A stretch of 64,000 nucleotides of DNA, from positions 10,351,001 through 10,415,000 of the forward strand of contig OZ021729.1 of NCBI GenBank assembly GCA_963978545.1, in the 5' to 3' direction. Below are positions 15,858 through 27,560 of this stretch, in pieces (the first letter of the stretch is position 1; the number at the start of each line of letters is the position of its first letter). Made by a program: the position numbers and the translations under genes. The notes beneath the pieces were generated by a model, which worked only from the letters and a program-made list of their open reading frames with translations, made no database searches and was not told where the DNA came from. Source of the DNA: Linyphia triangularis. Its lineage: Eukaryota > Arthropoda > Arachnida > Araneae > Linyphiidae.

Positions 15858-17832
15858 AGGGTATTTGACAAGTTTTCAAAATATGTTTTAAATAAAAGGT
15901 ATGCACAAAATAAAAGACACGTATTTTTTCTTTTTTCAAAATAATGCCACAAAACGCTAAAAATTACATTTTAAAATGCAAGTAGACCCCCCCCCCCCTA
16001 AAACGCTGCTTAAAAACCCACCTGACTGTGTGACGGCAATCTTGCATAAACAGCATCGCAATCGCGAGTGAGTTTCCTGCTCGAAATGTGTTTTTCTTTT
16101 GATTTCGTTCCAAGAAATGTCTCACCGGTATCGGTATTATGCAGTACCCCACTGTACAAGTACTTCAATTATAACTTCAGAAAAGTTGTTTACACATGTG
16201 ACCAGGAAAACAGACATACAAAAAAGTACAAGAAGAGAATCAACTTAGTTTTCACCACAGACTATGATTCACTTCTGTGAAGATCATTTTGATGCAAGTA
16301 ATACTTTATTTAATTCTTTTAAATGTTTTGACTGCACAATATTAAGTTTAAGTACTGATGCACTATTGAAATATTATTATTATTATTTTTTTTTGGTAAA
16401 TTTGAAACCAAAATATTTATTTTGTTTACATGAATTGTTTTGGCAAAAACATTTTTTGTTTGTCATATTAACCTTTAATTACTGTATGCGGTCTGTGACA
16501 GACCGCGAGTCATTTTTTGTAGAATGCTTCCAACCCCCTAAAATATTTAATCTTTGACTTTAAATTAATTTTTCCGATTCTTTGTTACTGAAATTTTAAA
16601 TTGATCTTCACCAAATTTTTTGGACCAGTATGAACCACGTGTTGTCCTTGCGCCCAAAAAGATCAAACCACCCAATCACAGCAGTTAACCATTTATTTAC
16701 TGATTTTTTAAAAATTTGTACTAACTCTTTTAAATACTTAATGTTTCCAAAAAGAAGTAATCTTGTGCTGTCATTCAATATGTGAAGAACAAACTTTATA
16801 GAAGTGGACTTCAAAGTCCCTATGAGTTTCAAAGCATTTAAATCAGTACAGTACCATGAGAAATGCAGTACAATCATAAGTACCGTCAGTAGATAAAGGG
16901 TTAAAGGTTAAAGGATTTTGTTTATGATAATCTTGTGTTTCTATTCACCTCAATGCATTATTACTTGTCTTTTTCACCTTTTTGTCTTTTTTAAATAATA
17001 TCAGCTATAAATTATTTAAATAATATCAGCTTTAAATTATAGCGAGTGTTCCGTTTCATCCCTTTCTGCGGGGTGAATCGGAACAACATGAAAAAAATCA
17101 AAATAAATGCAAGTCACGTTTTTTCCAACATTTTTGGGCTTGATCATTATAGAAGAAGGTAAGACCCACGTTCCTAAGTCAAAAATATGTTCGTTTACGA
17201 TATTATTACACTCTATTTTTACTTTGAAAGTTGGAAATTGTTCCTTTTCACTCCGTTTTAACAGTACTCAGCGGATTATATTAATTGCTATTTTTTTTTT
17301 TATTTTTTTATTCTAATGTTTTTATGATTATTATAACTGTAAAAGTGTTGTTGTTGCTTTTCTAATTATAAGAACTGTGAGAATTGTTGATACTTACACA
17401 AATGTTTTAACATTTCTAAACTCTGCAGAATAAAATTCTGAGCTTGACTTGAAAAAGAACCCCACCATCAAAGCATCTATTTTGGGTAAATTCGAAATGT
17501 GTGCCTTTACAAAACCATCTTCCAATGTTCCAATAACACTTCTTTAAATAAATATTTCCTAAAAGTTACCTTCAATAGCCATAATTTATCACATAGTAGG
17601 AAAAGAGATGAACCAAGCTTTAAAATAAACGCATGAAGCTGTTTGCTTACAAATGTGGTCAACATTCACGTCACACTCTGCAGAGGAGTTTATCCGAGCG
17701 TTTCTGATCACTTGACGAGACGCTCAGAAAAGCAATTATTTCGAGTTAAAACTGCTTGCTTTATTATTATTTCGTTAAATACTATAAATATGCCGCATTT
17801 GGTAATTATTTGTTGATGGTGTCAAATACCCT
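15858..17832. mobile_element. 1975-bp DNA transposon with THAP remnant, AT duplication
   Basis: 13-bp terminal inverted repeats, AGGGTATTTGACA and its complement. The flanks show that AT was duplicated within the palindromic gag target CAATTG. The AT duplication plus a THAP-type protein fits ISL2EU elements, which is inference. The interior holds a THAP fragment (16117-16302) but no transposase that I can see. A small perfect hairpin, GCGGTCTG/CAGACCGC, is at 16488-16506. Confidence 0.7.
16117..16302 (+). pseudogene. THAP zinc-finger domain, degenerate
   Basis: Read from ATG 16117 in one frame: YYAVPHCTSTSI, SEKLFTHV and, after an in-frame TAG near 16240, IHFCEDHFDASN. This matches the THAP pattern (AVPxC, KLFxxVP, xCEDHF). 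The first zinc-binding cysteine expected before AVP is tyrosine here, so the C2CH site is broken. THAP domains bind DNA, often the ends of the transposon that carries them. It is non-functional by the stop and the lost ligand. Confidence 0.65.
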
Positions 17833-18383
17833 ATTGATGATGGGGACAAGTTCCACTACCTCCTGCAGTCAACGGTCGAAAGAGCACACTCGTTAGTGTC
17901 AAGTTTCCCTGCGACCGCAGATAGTTATCGGCTCGCGGTTAAACAACTGAGAGACCGTTTTGGAAGGGAGGATCTGCTTATCCAATACTACGTCCGAGAC
18001 ATCCTGAAAATCGTATTGAGTTGAGGGAAGACCCGCACTTTTCGATGATTTGGAGTGCAGATTGAGGGCGTTAAATTCCCTTGGTGTCACGCAGGAAAAG
18101 TACGTGACCATTCTTTTCCCTTTAGTGGAAAGTTGCCTCCCAGAACAATTGTTAAGAGAGTTTGAAAGAATTGTTGTTTACAGGGGAGCGGCTGAAACAG
18201 GTAATGATTTAGATAATCTAATGAATTTCCTTAAAATGTACGTTGAAGGGGAGGAAAAAATATTAATGGCCCGTAATAGCTTTGATCAAGATAAAAATAG
18301 GAATAAGGCACAAAATATAGATTATAAAAATGAATATAATGCATGCACAGCCTCTGAATTATATAATAACAGTTATCATTCTA
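17833..18383 (+). pseudogene. BEL gag, middle part
   Basis: Continues gag after the transposon at 15858-17832. Removing that insertion and one copy of its AT duplication restores the reading frame. Recognisable blocks are DKFHYLLQSTVERAHSLVSS and LRALNSLGVTQEKYVTILFP. A frameshift or small deletion lies near 18015-18050. The region is cut again at 18383 by a mariner MITE. Confidence 0.75.
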
Positions 18384-18512
18384 TACTAAACTTCAACTTA
18401 ACTAGACATCACTTAGACTGTAGATCGTGACAGTGCTCATAGGTATTTAATCCATTTTGGCGGAGTGAAGACATAATTCTCGCCAAACCTTATAGCCTTT
18501 TGTTCTCTACAG

Positions 18513-19220
18513 CAGGGGTTCCCAACCGGTGGTACGCGGGAACGTTTCAGGTGGTACGGTGGTTTTAGGTGAACTAAAAGAAAGTTTTATCGATCTTACA
18601 GAAGATAGTTCCATGAAAGATTATTTTAAAGAGAAATCTTTAATTAACTTCTGTTTCGGATGTAAAACCGAGTACCCTTTGATCTTCTGGCAAGCTCTGC
18701 TATTTTTTATGCCATTTGTTACGAGTTACTTGTGTGAGAGTGGATTTTCCGAACTCTTATACATAAAAAATAAACATAGAAGCAAAATAATTGTTGAAGA
18801 GGACTTAAGATTGAAGATAAGCTCCATTACTCTTATGTTGATATTTTAATCACAGGCATACATACAACAACAAGTTTCGCACTAAAGACTATAAAAGTAT
18901 ATTTTGTATGATGATTAATTTTTTGCTGAGTTTGTACTAATTTTTTATTTGTATGTTTTTAGACCTATGGGTAATAAATAAAACTGTAAATTAATACCAT
19001 TTTAATCTTTTTATTTCTCCTTTATTATAAGCATGTTATAAATAAACAAATATCTAACCATTAAATATGAAGTTTTCTCAGGAATTTAATTCAAAAAGCC
19101 TTTGAACACTTTTAGAAGAGTAAATATTATACGTTTATTAAAATATTTAGGTCTGGTGGTACGCCAAAATTTCTTAAAAAGTCAAGTGGTACGCAGGTGC
19201 AAAAAGGATGGGAACCCCTG
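18513..19220 (+). mobile_element. 708-bp hAT derivative inside the mariner MITE
   Basis: 8-bp target duplication CTCTACAG at 18505-18512 and 19221-19228. Terminal repeats CAGGGGTTCCCAACC and, complemented, CAGGGGTTCCCATCC. The interior retains the end of a transposase gene, so it is an internal deletion of an autonomous hAT. Confidence 0.9.
18529..18849 (+). pseudogene. hAT transposase, C-terminal dimerisation region only
   Basis: The frame contains YPLIFWQALLFFMPFVTSYL, then CESGFSELLYIKNKHRSK and EEDLRLKISSI. This is the hAT C-terminal dimerisation signature (LP..TSYLCE.GFS...IK.K.R....EEDLRL). The catalytic part is absent, and the upstream ATG is chance sequence within the 5' end of the element. 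Confidence 0.75.
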
Positions 19221-19340
19221 CTCTACAGGGTTGTGGTTTGGCGAACATTATGCTTTCACGCCGCCAAAATGGATTAAATACCTATGAGCACTGTCACGAT
19301 CTACCGTCTAAGTGATGTCTAGTTAAGTTGAAGTTTAGTA

Positions 19341-19665
19341 TAGGGATAAATTTAATTTTAAAGCTAATCAAGAAAACGTTTGCGTTTTTTGTGATAAAGC
19401 CCATGCTTCAGAAAATTGCTATGAAATTGGAAAAATGAGTTTAATTGCTAGAAAAAACTTGGTTAAGAAAAAGGAGCCTGTTTTATATGTTTAAAGAGGG
19501 GCGGGCTCAAAGCCGCGGAATGTAGATCCAAACATCTTTGTTTATTATGTCAAAAGAGACATTTTGTTTGTTTATGTCCTTTGTTGGAAAATAAAACAAA
19601 TAGCACCTCAGAGGAAAGTGTTGAGGAAGGAACTACTAACATTGCTTTAGCTAATAAAGCTTGCA
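19341..19665 (+). pseudogene. BEL gag C-terminus with two zinc knuckles
   Basis: After the MITE, the frame shows CVFCDKAHASENC, a C-x2-C-x3-H-x4-C nucleic-acid-binding knuckle. After a frameshift near 19493 comes a second knuckle, CLLCQKRHFVC. The run into the protease region is interrupted at 19665 by a Helitron. Removing the Helitron joins the frame cleanly with the sequence after 21479. Confidence 0.75.
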
Positions 19666-20788
19666 CTAGGGGGCTTCGTCCCCTGCTCGCTAACGCTCGC
19701 CAACCCCCAAACGCTTCGCTGCGCTCGGATTGAGCGGCTTTGCTGCTCGAATTTGTGGTTAAAACATCTTGCTGCGCTCGAACAGGTTTGCCAGCCATAA
19801 AAATTTTAACCACATTTTTATAAATTTGATGTAAGGCCTAATAGAGAAATCACCCAAATTGCAAGTTTCATAATAGAAAGTTAAATATATTATCCGCCAA
19901 CATTCTGACTTAAAACTTCATTAGTTATGCCCTTACATTGAAGTCCCAATATCTTTTATTTATTCTAATAAAAAACAACGCGAACCACACTCACCAACCC
20001 CTGAATGCCTCGCTTGGGTTGGGATACAAATTCCTCACTACGCTCGGAAAATTCAAGTTTACATAAACAGAATAGTAAAATTTTAATTAAAGAGTAGTTG
20101 TATTAAGGATAGAGTGGATTTTTGTTTATCGACAGAGAAGGAAGTTATAATTTGCATGCTCTAACATTCTTCATAGATTTTGAACACAATCCTTTAGGAT
20201 AACATTGTAATGTCCATTAATTCCTGAAATATAACCAATTAAATTTAGTGGCATTTAAAAAATGTTATTGTTTGCAAATTAGAACAATAAATGTAAATGT
20301 TTATAGATAAGGACCTAATTCCATCCTGGTACACCTTTTAAGAACATTAGGTATTAGCTTTAATAATAAACTAAGCAAAAAATCATTTATATTCAATTAA
20401 AATTTTAAAGAGAGCATTAATTAGCCAGAGATGTATGCTGTTTCTGAAGCACGCCTGACAGAGTCTAAATCAGTACAGCAATCATAGATTTCTAAGTAAT
20501 ATACATCTGTGACAAAACAAATAATTTTTAAATTTTTATATATGCAAAACAATTAACGCACACTTCCTAAATATATATAATTCATAAAACCCATGCACAT
20601 TATCCTAATCTTTTAAACAGTAGCATTCAAATAGTATAAATAAGACTAAACTATTCAAAATATTACAATGGACTTATAATACAAAAATTTAAAGAAGTTC
20701 TCTATAAACTATGTTTTTTGTAAAGATACGCTCATCACATTTTAAATGCCCCTGCTCATTTGTATCAGAGACATAAAATCTTAAACTA

Positions 20789-20832
20789 TCAAAAGATCGT
20801 GCTCGACTTGCTGCAACATACAATTGGCCATA
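20789..20832 (-). pseudogene. Helitron helicase fragment
   Basis: The minus strand reads YGQLYVAASRARSF, the C-terminal motif of Pif1-like helicases in Helitron Rep/Hel proteins. Only this short piece is recognisable. Confidence 0.65.
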
Positions 20833-21007
20833 GACGTATTACGCCGAGAGTGATTATTTCGTTCACGTCGCCCCGTTAGAGAACGACGTCCAACGTGAGG
20901 CATTTTCTGGATAGAAATACTTCAAAATAATAATTACTCTAATACAAAAATGCTTCAGAAAAACAGAAAAAATCAAATTTGAAACGAAGAGTTTAAAAAG
21001 AGCTTTG

Positions 21008-21210
21008 TTGTTGTTGTTGTTGTTTTGAAACCACCGAGTGTCTATTTCTGCCACTTTATAAAGTGCTTAACACAGCCAAATACGTCTCGCAATTTTGAGC
21101 ATCTAGAAGAATACGAGATCGAAATCTTCTAGTCTAAACCCCTCTCTCCGATCCCACCACACCAACGAAAGGACATTGAGGCCACGACAGATTTAATGTG
21201 CACCAGCAAA
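21008..21210 (-). mobile_element. SINE family S2, 5'-truncated
   Basis: Aligns with the 3' two thirds of the SINE at 26379-26672 and ends in a (CAA)n tail on the minus strand. The flanks share AAAGAGCTTT as target duplication; the empty site is visible in the second Helitron copy near 33608. Confidence 0.7.
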
Positions 21211-21479
21211 GAGCTTTAAAATTAGCAACGGGTTTTTTGTTTACATACTTAAGGATGTTGCCATTCATATATTCAAAATCATTGAGGCTTTGTAGCAGCT
21301 TAATGATGAAAAATATTGAAATTTAACTAATTAATAAAGTGTTAATAAATTATTTTGGCACGTTTTGGCAAATCTACAGCTTATTTCCTTTAAAATGACA
21401 CCTTGATTATTGAAATTGGTTGAGCAGTTTAGGCGGACGGACTAACCCCAAAAAATGTATTGCCTATTAAATATATAGA

Positions 21480-24400
21480 TTTCAAAAGTTGTGTTGCACA
21501 CGCTTGTAGTAAAAATATTTAACGGGAATAAAGAAATTGCAGTTAGGGCAATTATTGATACAGGTAGTTCTTTGTCGTATTTAACTCAAGATATTGTTAA
21601 AACTTTGGGTTACGAAAGGTTAGGGGAGATTAGAGTGAGGCAAAAATTATTTGGCGGTGTAGAGACCTCCGAAAAGAAACATAGTAAATATAAAATAAAT
21701 GTAAAAAGTGTAGATTCAAGTTACATTTGTAATTTTGATGTATTAGACCAGCCGTTAATTTGCTCAGAAATTAATAGAGTGCCTTCTGGTCCTTGGATTG
21801 GGGAGCTTGATAAACATGAGATCCTGTTAAGCGACATAGAAGATAATCCTAAATCTGATGTTCATTTAGAGATAAAGTTATTAATAGGAGCTAATATTGC
21901 TGGGAAATTATTGATTGGTCAGGTGATAAGTTTAAAAAACGGTTTGGTTGAACCCGTTTGGGTCACACTTTAATGTACCAAAACATAGAGTAACCAAAAC
22001 ATAGAAAGGAGAGAAGCGCTTTTGGGAACTTCTTTACTGGCAACAGATAGAAATATAACTCAGTTCTGGGATTTAGAAGTCTTGGGAATAAAAGATCCTG
22101 TAGAAAATAAATCAAAAGGGGAGTTACAGGAAGAAACTATGCACTATTTCATTGAAACTTTGACTAGGGATTCCCAGGGAAGGTATGAGGTGTCATTGCC
22201 CTGGGTTTTAGACAAGTCGGTTTTGCCCAACAATAAGGATATTGCAGAGAGTAGGGCTCAAAACTCTCAAAGGAAATTGAGAGGCTTAGATAAGGTTGAG
22301 GCTTATGGGGACGTCTTTAGTGAATGGTTATCCTGAGATATTATTGAAATAGTCAATAATAATAAAGAAGTGGGTGTTCATTTACCACACAGACCAGTAT
22401 TTAAAGAGGGTAGTAGTACCAAAATAAGACCTGTGTACGAGGCTTCATGTAGAAATAAGGGACTGCCTTCTTTAAACGATTGCTTAGAAAAGGGGCCTAA
22501 TTCGATTGACTTAATACCTTCCTTGCTTGGCCGCATCCGTGTAACCAAATTCGGTGTGACTTCGGATATTGAAAAAGCTTTCCTACAAATTGGAGTTGCT
22601 GAAAAGGATAGAGATTCCTTGAGGTTCATATGGTTTAAAAGGGATTGTAATGAGTTAGTGTCTTATCGCCACAGACGTGTGTGTTTTTGTGTGAAGAGTT
22701 CACCCTTTCTCTTGAGTGCCACTATTAATCATCATTTGGACTTAGCGCCTGACAATCTTTCCAAAACTTCCAAAATTTTAGGGAAGTCATTTTATGTAGA
22801 TAATTGTATCACTAGTCTAAGTACTGAGGATGAAGTTAACAAATTTATTGTAGAAGCAAAGATATTGATGTCTACTGCTTGTTTTAACTTGCGAGACTGG
22901 CGATCAAACGTGAATGGTTATATATCATGTGAAGGGGGCACTCCAAGTGTTGTTCCTGTTCTTGGATTAATCTGGGATTTGAATACAGATACGTTATCCT
23001 GTAGGATAGACGACACAAATGATGAAGTGGATGTTGTTTCCAAACGTGTAATTTTATCAAGGGTGCAACGCATTTTCGACCCTATTGGATTTACTTGTCC
23101 TATGACACTTGTTCCAAAATTAATTATACAACAGGCTTGGAACTTAAAAGTGAAATGGGATGAACCCCTACCAGATAATATTACTAAACAATTCAACCAA
23201 TGGATGCAACAGGTACCTTTACTTAAAACTATTAAACTTCCCAGATGGTTTTGTTTAAATACATCTAATATTATCGACGTAAGTCTGCATACTTTCTGTG
23301 ATGCATGTAAGGACTCCTATGTAACATGCATATTCATTCGAATTGAAACTCAAAATGAAGTTGTGATTTAATTTGTTAATGCACGTTCTAGGGTTGCTCC
23401 ATTAAATCCCATTTCAATTCCACGATTAGAGCTTCTCTCCTGTGTGATTGGTTCAAGACTGGCGAATACAGTTATGATCGACTTGAAAGAGATCTCAAGG
23501 ATTCGTCAATTTTTTTGGACAGATTCTTCTACAGCTTTGAGTTGGATTCGAAGAACAAATCAGTGGGGTACCTTTGTGTCTAATAGGGTAAACGAAATCC
23601 GTTATATTTCGGATCCTCAACTATGGCATCATATTCCTGGTGTTCATAATCCTGCCGACCTTCCATCTCGTGGGTGTACAGTCGAAAAGTTAATACATTC
23701 AAAATGGTGGGAGGGTCCTTCATGGCTCTTTAAATCAGAGTCTGAGTGGCCCTCTAGTACAGAAATGCCTGATGAGGATATAATTTGCGCCGAGAAACGG
23801 AGAAACGTTTTGACGGCTCATAATGATGTGAAATCGCCTAAGTGGTATTGTGAAAATTTTTCTTCATTTTTAAAAATTGTTCGTATGTTAGCATGGATGT
23901 TACGTTTCGTTAAGAATTTGAAGAAAGTAGAAATAGTTCGATCATCTAATCTGACGTGCCAAGAAATTGAAAGCGCAGAACAAGTGCTTTTCAAATTAAT
24001 TCAAAATGAATCGTTCACAGGTGTAAACGATGAAAAGATTCGCAACCTAAGACCCTTTTATGATGAGGCTGGCATTTTGAGGGTGAAAACTAAAGTCAGC
24101 TATAGAGAAGATACATTGGATTTCAGATATCCAATTTTATTGCCTGCCGATCATCCGGTGGTACTTTTGATAATTAAATACAAGCACCTAGATCTCTTGC
24201 ACGCTGGTGTGTCGTTGTTGATGACACATTTGAGAGAAAATTTCTGGATAATAAAAACGAGAAAAACAATTCGTGCGGTGATACAACAATGCGTGTGTTG
24301 TAAACGATTCAGTGCCAAAAATTGTGAAACAGAACCAGTGTCTCTACCTCAAGATAGGGTTTAGGATACAGCAGTCTTTCAAGTGGTAGGCGTAGATCTA

Positions 24401-25330
24401 GCTGATCCTCTCTTCCTGAAAGATGGACAGAAAACTTGGATAGTACTCTACACTTGCGCTGTTTATCGTACCATTCATTTGGAGTTGACTACATCTCTAT
24501 CTACTGAAGCCTTTCTCCAGACTCTTCGCCGCTTCATATCTAGAAGGGGACGTCCTTCAACCATTTATTTGGACAATGGATCTAACTTCATTGGAGCCAA
24601 CAGATCCCTATCCAATATTGATTGGAACTTGATTTCTAGCACTGTTGCAGTTCAACGGATAAACTGGAGATTCAACCCTCCTACTGCCTCTTGGTTTGGG
24701 CGATTTTGGGAAAGAATCATTCAAATGATCAAGCGAATTCTCCGAAAGATTTTGGGTAGAGCCTCATTGCCGTATGAGGAGTTGCTCACTATTCTTTGCG
24801 ACTGTGAAAGAATTGTAAACTCACGACCACTTACATATGTGTCTCAAGATGTGAATGATCTTGCACCTTTAACCCCGTCTATGTTCCTTCAAGAGATAAG
24901 ATCTTCAAGAGTTAATGACATATACGCATTGGACCATAGTGGGCTGAACAAGAAGTCCCAATACAAACAAATCTTACGAGATAATCTTAGGCAACGTTTT
25001 CGAATCGAATACTTGGGACAGTTAAGGCGTCAGACAGTTCACCGCACAAAGCTTAAGCCTCTGTCATTGGGTGACATAGTTCTTATAGAAAATGACGACA
25101 AGAAACGGGCATTCTGGTCACTGGCTAAAGTAATCAAACTTTTACCAGGTAAAGATGGCGTGGTTCGAGTAGCCCAAGTAAAAACTGAATCCGGAGAACC
25201 ATTAAGACCGGTTAAAAGACTTTACTATTTGGAGATTGAAAATTCTTTAAATTCTAACAAAAATCCTGATTCTAGTGTTCGTACCAAAAGTGGTCGAGCA
25301 ATCATTACTCTAAATCGTTTAACATATTAG
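21480..25330 (+). pseudogene. BEL/Pao pol: protease, RT, RNase H, integrase, with four stops
   Basis: One uninterrupted frame apart from in-frame stops at 21971 (TAA), 22334 (TGA), 23369 (TAA) and 24362 (TAG). Protease: IIDTGSSLSYL near 21560. Reverse transcriptase: KIRPVYEAS, TSDIEKAFLQI and the catalytic-site motif FYVDNCITS near 22790-22820. RNase H-like: FCDAC near 23300. The segment TDSSTALSWIRR...HHIPGVHNPADLPSRG follows. Integrase: zinc-binding H-H-C-C (HAGVSLLMTHL ... CVCC) near 24200-24305. The core has GVDLADPLF, IYLDNGSNFIGA and FWERII as the D, D and E blocks. It replicated the element and inserted the copy; the stops make it non-functional unless read through. Confidence 0.9.
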
Positions 25331-25560
25331 GCATGGTAATATGGAAAATTAATACTTAAAATATATTCATCTTATATATCCTACTTTGCATTTAAATTGT
25401 ATACTTTTATATATCTTTTGAAGTTTGGCATTTGATAACATAACATTGTTTAAAATGTATTGCATAATACTTTGTGTATTTTTTCGTTTATGTAAAATGT
25501 AATGTTTCTCTGTTGGGGAGAGCTGTTTTAGGATTAAGTTTGAGTTCAAAAATTAAACTC

Positions 25561-25571
25561 AAAGGTGGGAG
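25561..25571 (+). other. BEL polypurine tract
   Basis: AAAGGTGGGAG immediately before the 3' LTR, in the position expected for plus-strand priming. Confidence 0.65.
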
Positions 25572-25573
25572 TA

Positions 25574-25854
25574 TGTTGCAGACCAGCCCGGATGTGAGTC
25601 ACTATGTTGAGAGGCCCCTTTTGGGTTGGAATGCAAAACACCCCCGCTTTCCTTCGGTGGGAGGAAATACAGAGAGAGAGAGGATTAGGCCGCCACACCG
25701 AATGGTTGGAGAAAAGCAGCTCCCTCAACAGAATATTTCTAAAGGGAAATAAATATCTTTAAGTTTCAAAAAAGGTCGTCAACTGTCTTGAGTTTCAAGA
25801 ATTTTAAATAGCCCTTTTACTCTGGTAGAGTAATTTGAGCAAGTAATTTCAACA
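25574..25854 (+). repeat. BEL 3' LTR
   Basis: 281 bases with the same termini as the 5' LTR. Differences include a shorter (GA)n run and a CGGTGGGAGG block absent from the 5' copy. Preceded by the polypurine stretch AAAGGTGGGAG at 25561-25571. Confidence 0.92.
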
Positions 25855-26153
25855 TGCATTGCCAATTTTTACGTGCAATTGCATCTTCTTGAGTTCGAAT
25901 CGAGTTTTCATAGTGTTTGATCACTTAGAACATAAGATCCATTTCGAACAATTTACTAACTTCTTTTTTCCCCCTCAAAACTCGATTGAATACATTGTCA
26001 TCTACAAAAAAATCAACGGTCTACGAAAGCTGATAAGTCTGACGTAAGGCAATAAAAAACACTTTTCTTTTATTTATTTTGATTAAAAAAATGTTGGCAC
26101 CAGGAAAGAGTTTCAACAATGATCGGTTAAAATTATTTCAGTAGCTAGACTAA
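25855..26153. repeat. Unclassified repeat R1, right part of the BEL target
   Basis: The BEL element inserted into a dispersed repeat that reads CCAATTTTTACGTGCAATTGCATCTT here. Other copies lie at 26885-27560 and 44395-45650, and inverted at about 48725-49085. The left part of this copy is 13135-13174 plus 15022-15037. No coding sequence recognised. Confidence 0.55.
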
Positions 26154-26334
26154 AGCTAGGCGTCCACTATCGCTGAGCTGAGTAGAGCAGAGAAGAGCGG
26201 AGAGGATTAGAGCCAATTACAAGGCTGCCAATGTCTACTATAGCACGAGCTACAATGGTCATTGATAGCCTTGTAATTGGTTCTAATCCACTCCGCTCTG
26301 ATCTGCTCTGCTTAGCGATAGTGGACGCCAAGCT
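26154..26334. mobile_element. 181-bp hairpin MITE, PIF/Harbinger-like
   Basis: Flanked by TAA (26151-26153 and 26335-26337). Inverted ends AGCTAGGCGTCCACTATCGC and the complement of GCGATAGTGGACGCCAAGCT. The arms continue inward for about 70 bases. The 3-bp TAA duplication suggests PIF/Harbinger. Confidence 0.7.
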
Positions 26335-26378
26335 TAAACTTCACTACATAATGAATTTATGCATTCACGTTCAATTAT

Positions 26379-26672
26379 TTTGTTTTGTTTTTTGAAACCA
26401 CCAACTGTCTATTTCTGCCACTTATAAAGTGCTTAACACAGCCAAATACGTCTCGTAATTTTGAGCATCTAGAAGAATACGAGATCGAATTCTTCTAGTG
26501 TAAACCCCTCTCTCCGACCCCACCACACCAACGAGAGGACATTGAAGCCACGACAAATTTAATATGCACCAGCCCCTATTAGGTACACACCGATATTTGG
26601 CGGACGGAGGCCCAAACCCACAACCATCCGGTTATGAGCTCGATACTCTACCGCTAGACTATCGGTGCCCAT
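26379..26672 (-). mobile_element. tRNA-derived SINE (family S2), full length
   Basis: The minus strand starts GGGCACCGATAGTCTAGCGG with an A box-like TAGTCTAGCGGTAGAG and a CTCATAA anticodon-like loop. The B box-like sequence is GGTTGTGGGTTTGG. Target duplication GTTCAATTAT at 26369-26378 and 26673-26682. The CAT anticodon suggests a tRNA-Met-like ancestor. Confidence 0.75.
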
Positions 26673-26884
26673 GTTCAATTATCTTTTCTTTCTTTTGATT
26701 AAAACAATTTTGGCAATAGAAAAGAGTTTCAACGAATAATCGGTTAAATGGGATTTATTAGTATTACGAAGGCGATTACAGAAGCGTGTCTAAAAGCGCA
26801 GCCCCAAACTTTGATAGAATGCATTGTCATCGACATCTAATCTATCTACCAAGTTTCTGCCCCGATTGGATGACGCCAAGGGAG

Positions 26885-27560
26885 TTATTATAATATAATC
26901 CATAAAAACGAAATTTTTAGTACAAATCCTTTGTATGTATAATCAGTTTTTATGTGCAATTGCATCTTATTGAGCTCAGATAAGGTTTTCGTAATGTTTG
27001 ACAACACTACGAAGATAACGTCCATCCAGAACTATTTACTGACTTTTTTTGCATTCAAAACTTGATTGAATACATTATTATCCACAACGAATTTACCTAT
27101 CAAGTTTTAGTTCGATTGGATGGATGGCAAAAAGTTTATTTTGCCCTCTGAAAATTTTGCCTCTTCATCTTTAATAGGGGTAGGTTTCAATTAAATATCT
27201 CCAAATTCAGGGATGAGATTTTTCCAATTTTTGGCGAATTTCCATTTTTTTTTTGGGGCTTTTTATCTAAAATTTCTCTCTTATTTCTACTTTTTTGTCC
27301 CTGTTTCGTGGATCCCTTTATTTTCCGATTTCCTGTGAAAACTATACTTTTTCTCAGGTCTAGACCAAAGATTTTACTTCTGTCCTCCTCTTTCCTCGCA
27401 GATTACTTAACAAGCGTATGGCGTCCGGGATACACTTCAGCTGTGATTGGTTGCAAATAGCACTGCTCTTCTTGGATTGGTTATTGAAGTCATATGTGGG
27501 GTTCTGCACATGCTCGCAGATAACCAAAACATAAATAAATGTTTATCGAATCTAAAGCGC
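26885..27560. repeat. Unclassified repeat R1, long copy
   Basis: Aligns with 44395-44578 and 45222-45650, including GATTACTTAACAAGCG and TGTGATTGGTTGC near its right end. No coding domain recognised. Confidence 0.55.

Larger units (their letters stand above)
18384..19340. mobile_element. 241-bp palindromic mariner MITE (family M), split by a hAT
   Basis: Starts TACTAAACTTCAACTTAACT and ends with its complement; TA duplications are at 18382-18383 and 19341-19342. Removing the nested hAT (18513-19220) and its 8-bp duplication leaves 241 bases, the same length as copies at 34395 and 57611. Inserted into BEL gag. Confidence 0.9.
19666..21479 (-). mobile_element. Helitron (family H2), 1814 bp, inside BEL
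   Basis: On the minus strand it starts TCTATATATTTAATAGGC and ends with hairpin GGGGGCGAAGCCCCC and CTAG. It is inserted precisely between A and T with no duplication, the Helitron rule. A helicase remnant (GQLYVAASRAR) lies at 20832-20789. A SINE fragment is nested near 21008-21210. A shorter copy is at 33175-33958. Confidence 0.88.
15038..25854 (+). mobile_element. BEL/Pao LTR retrotransposon, defective, with nested insertions
   Basis: Two LTRs (15038-15324 and 25574-25854) are flanked by the 5-bp target duplication TGCAT (15033-15037 and 25855-25859), as expected for BEL/Pao. Internal order is primer-binding site, gag, protease, reverse transcriptase/RNase H, integrase, polypurine tract. 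Three insertions (15858-17832, 18384-19340 and 19666-21479) account for about 4.75 kb, so the original element was about 6.1 kb. gag is frameshifted and the pol frame has four stops, so it cannot move by itself. Confidence 0.93.
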
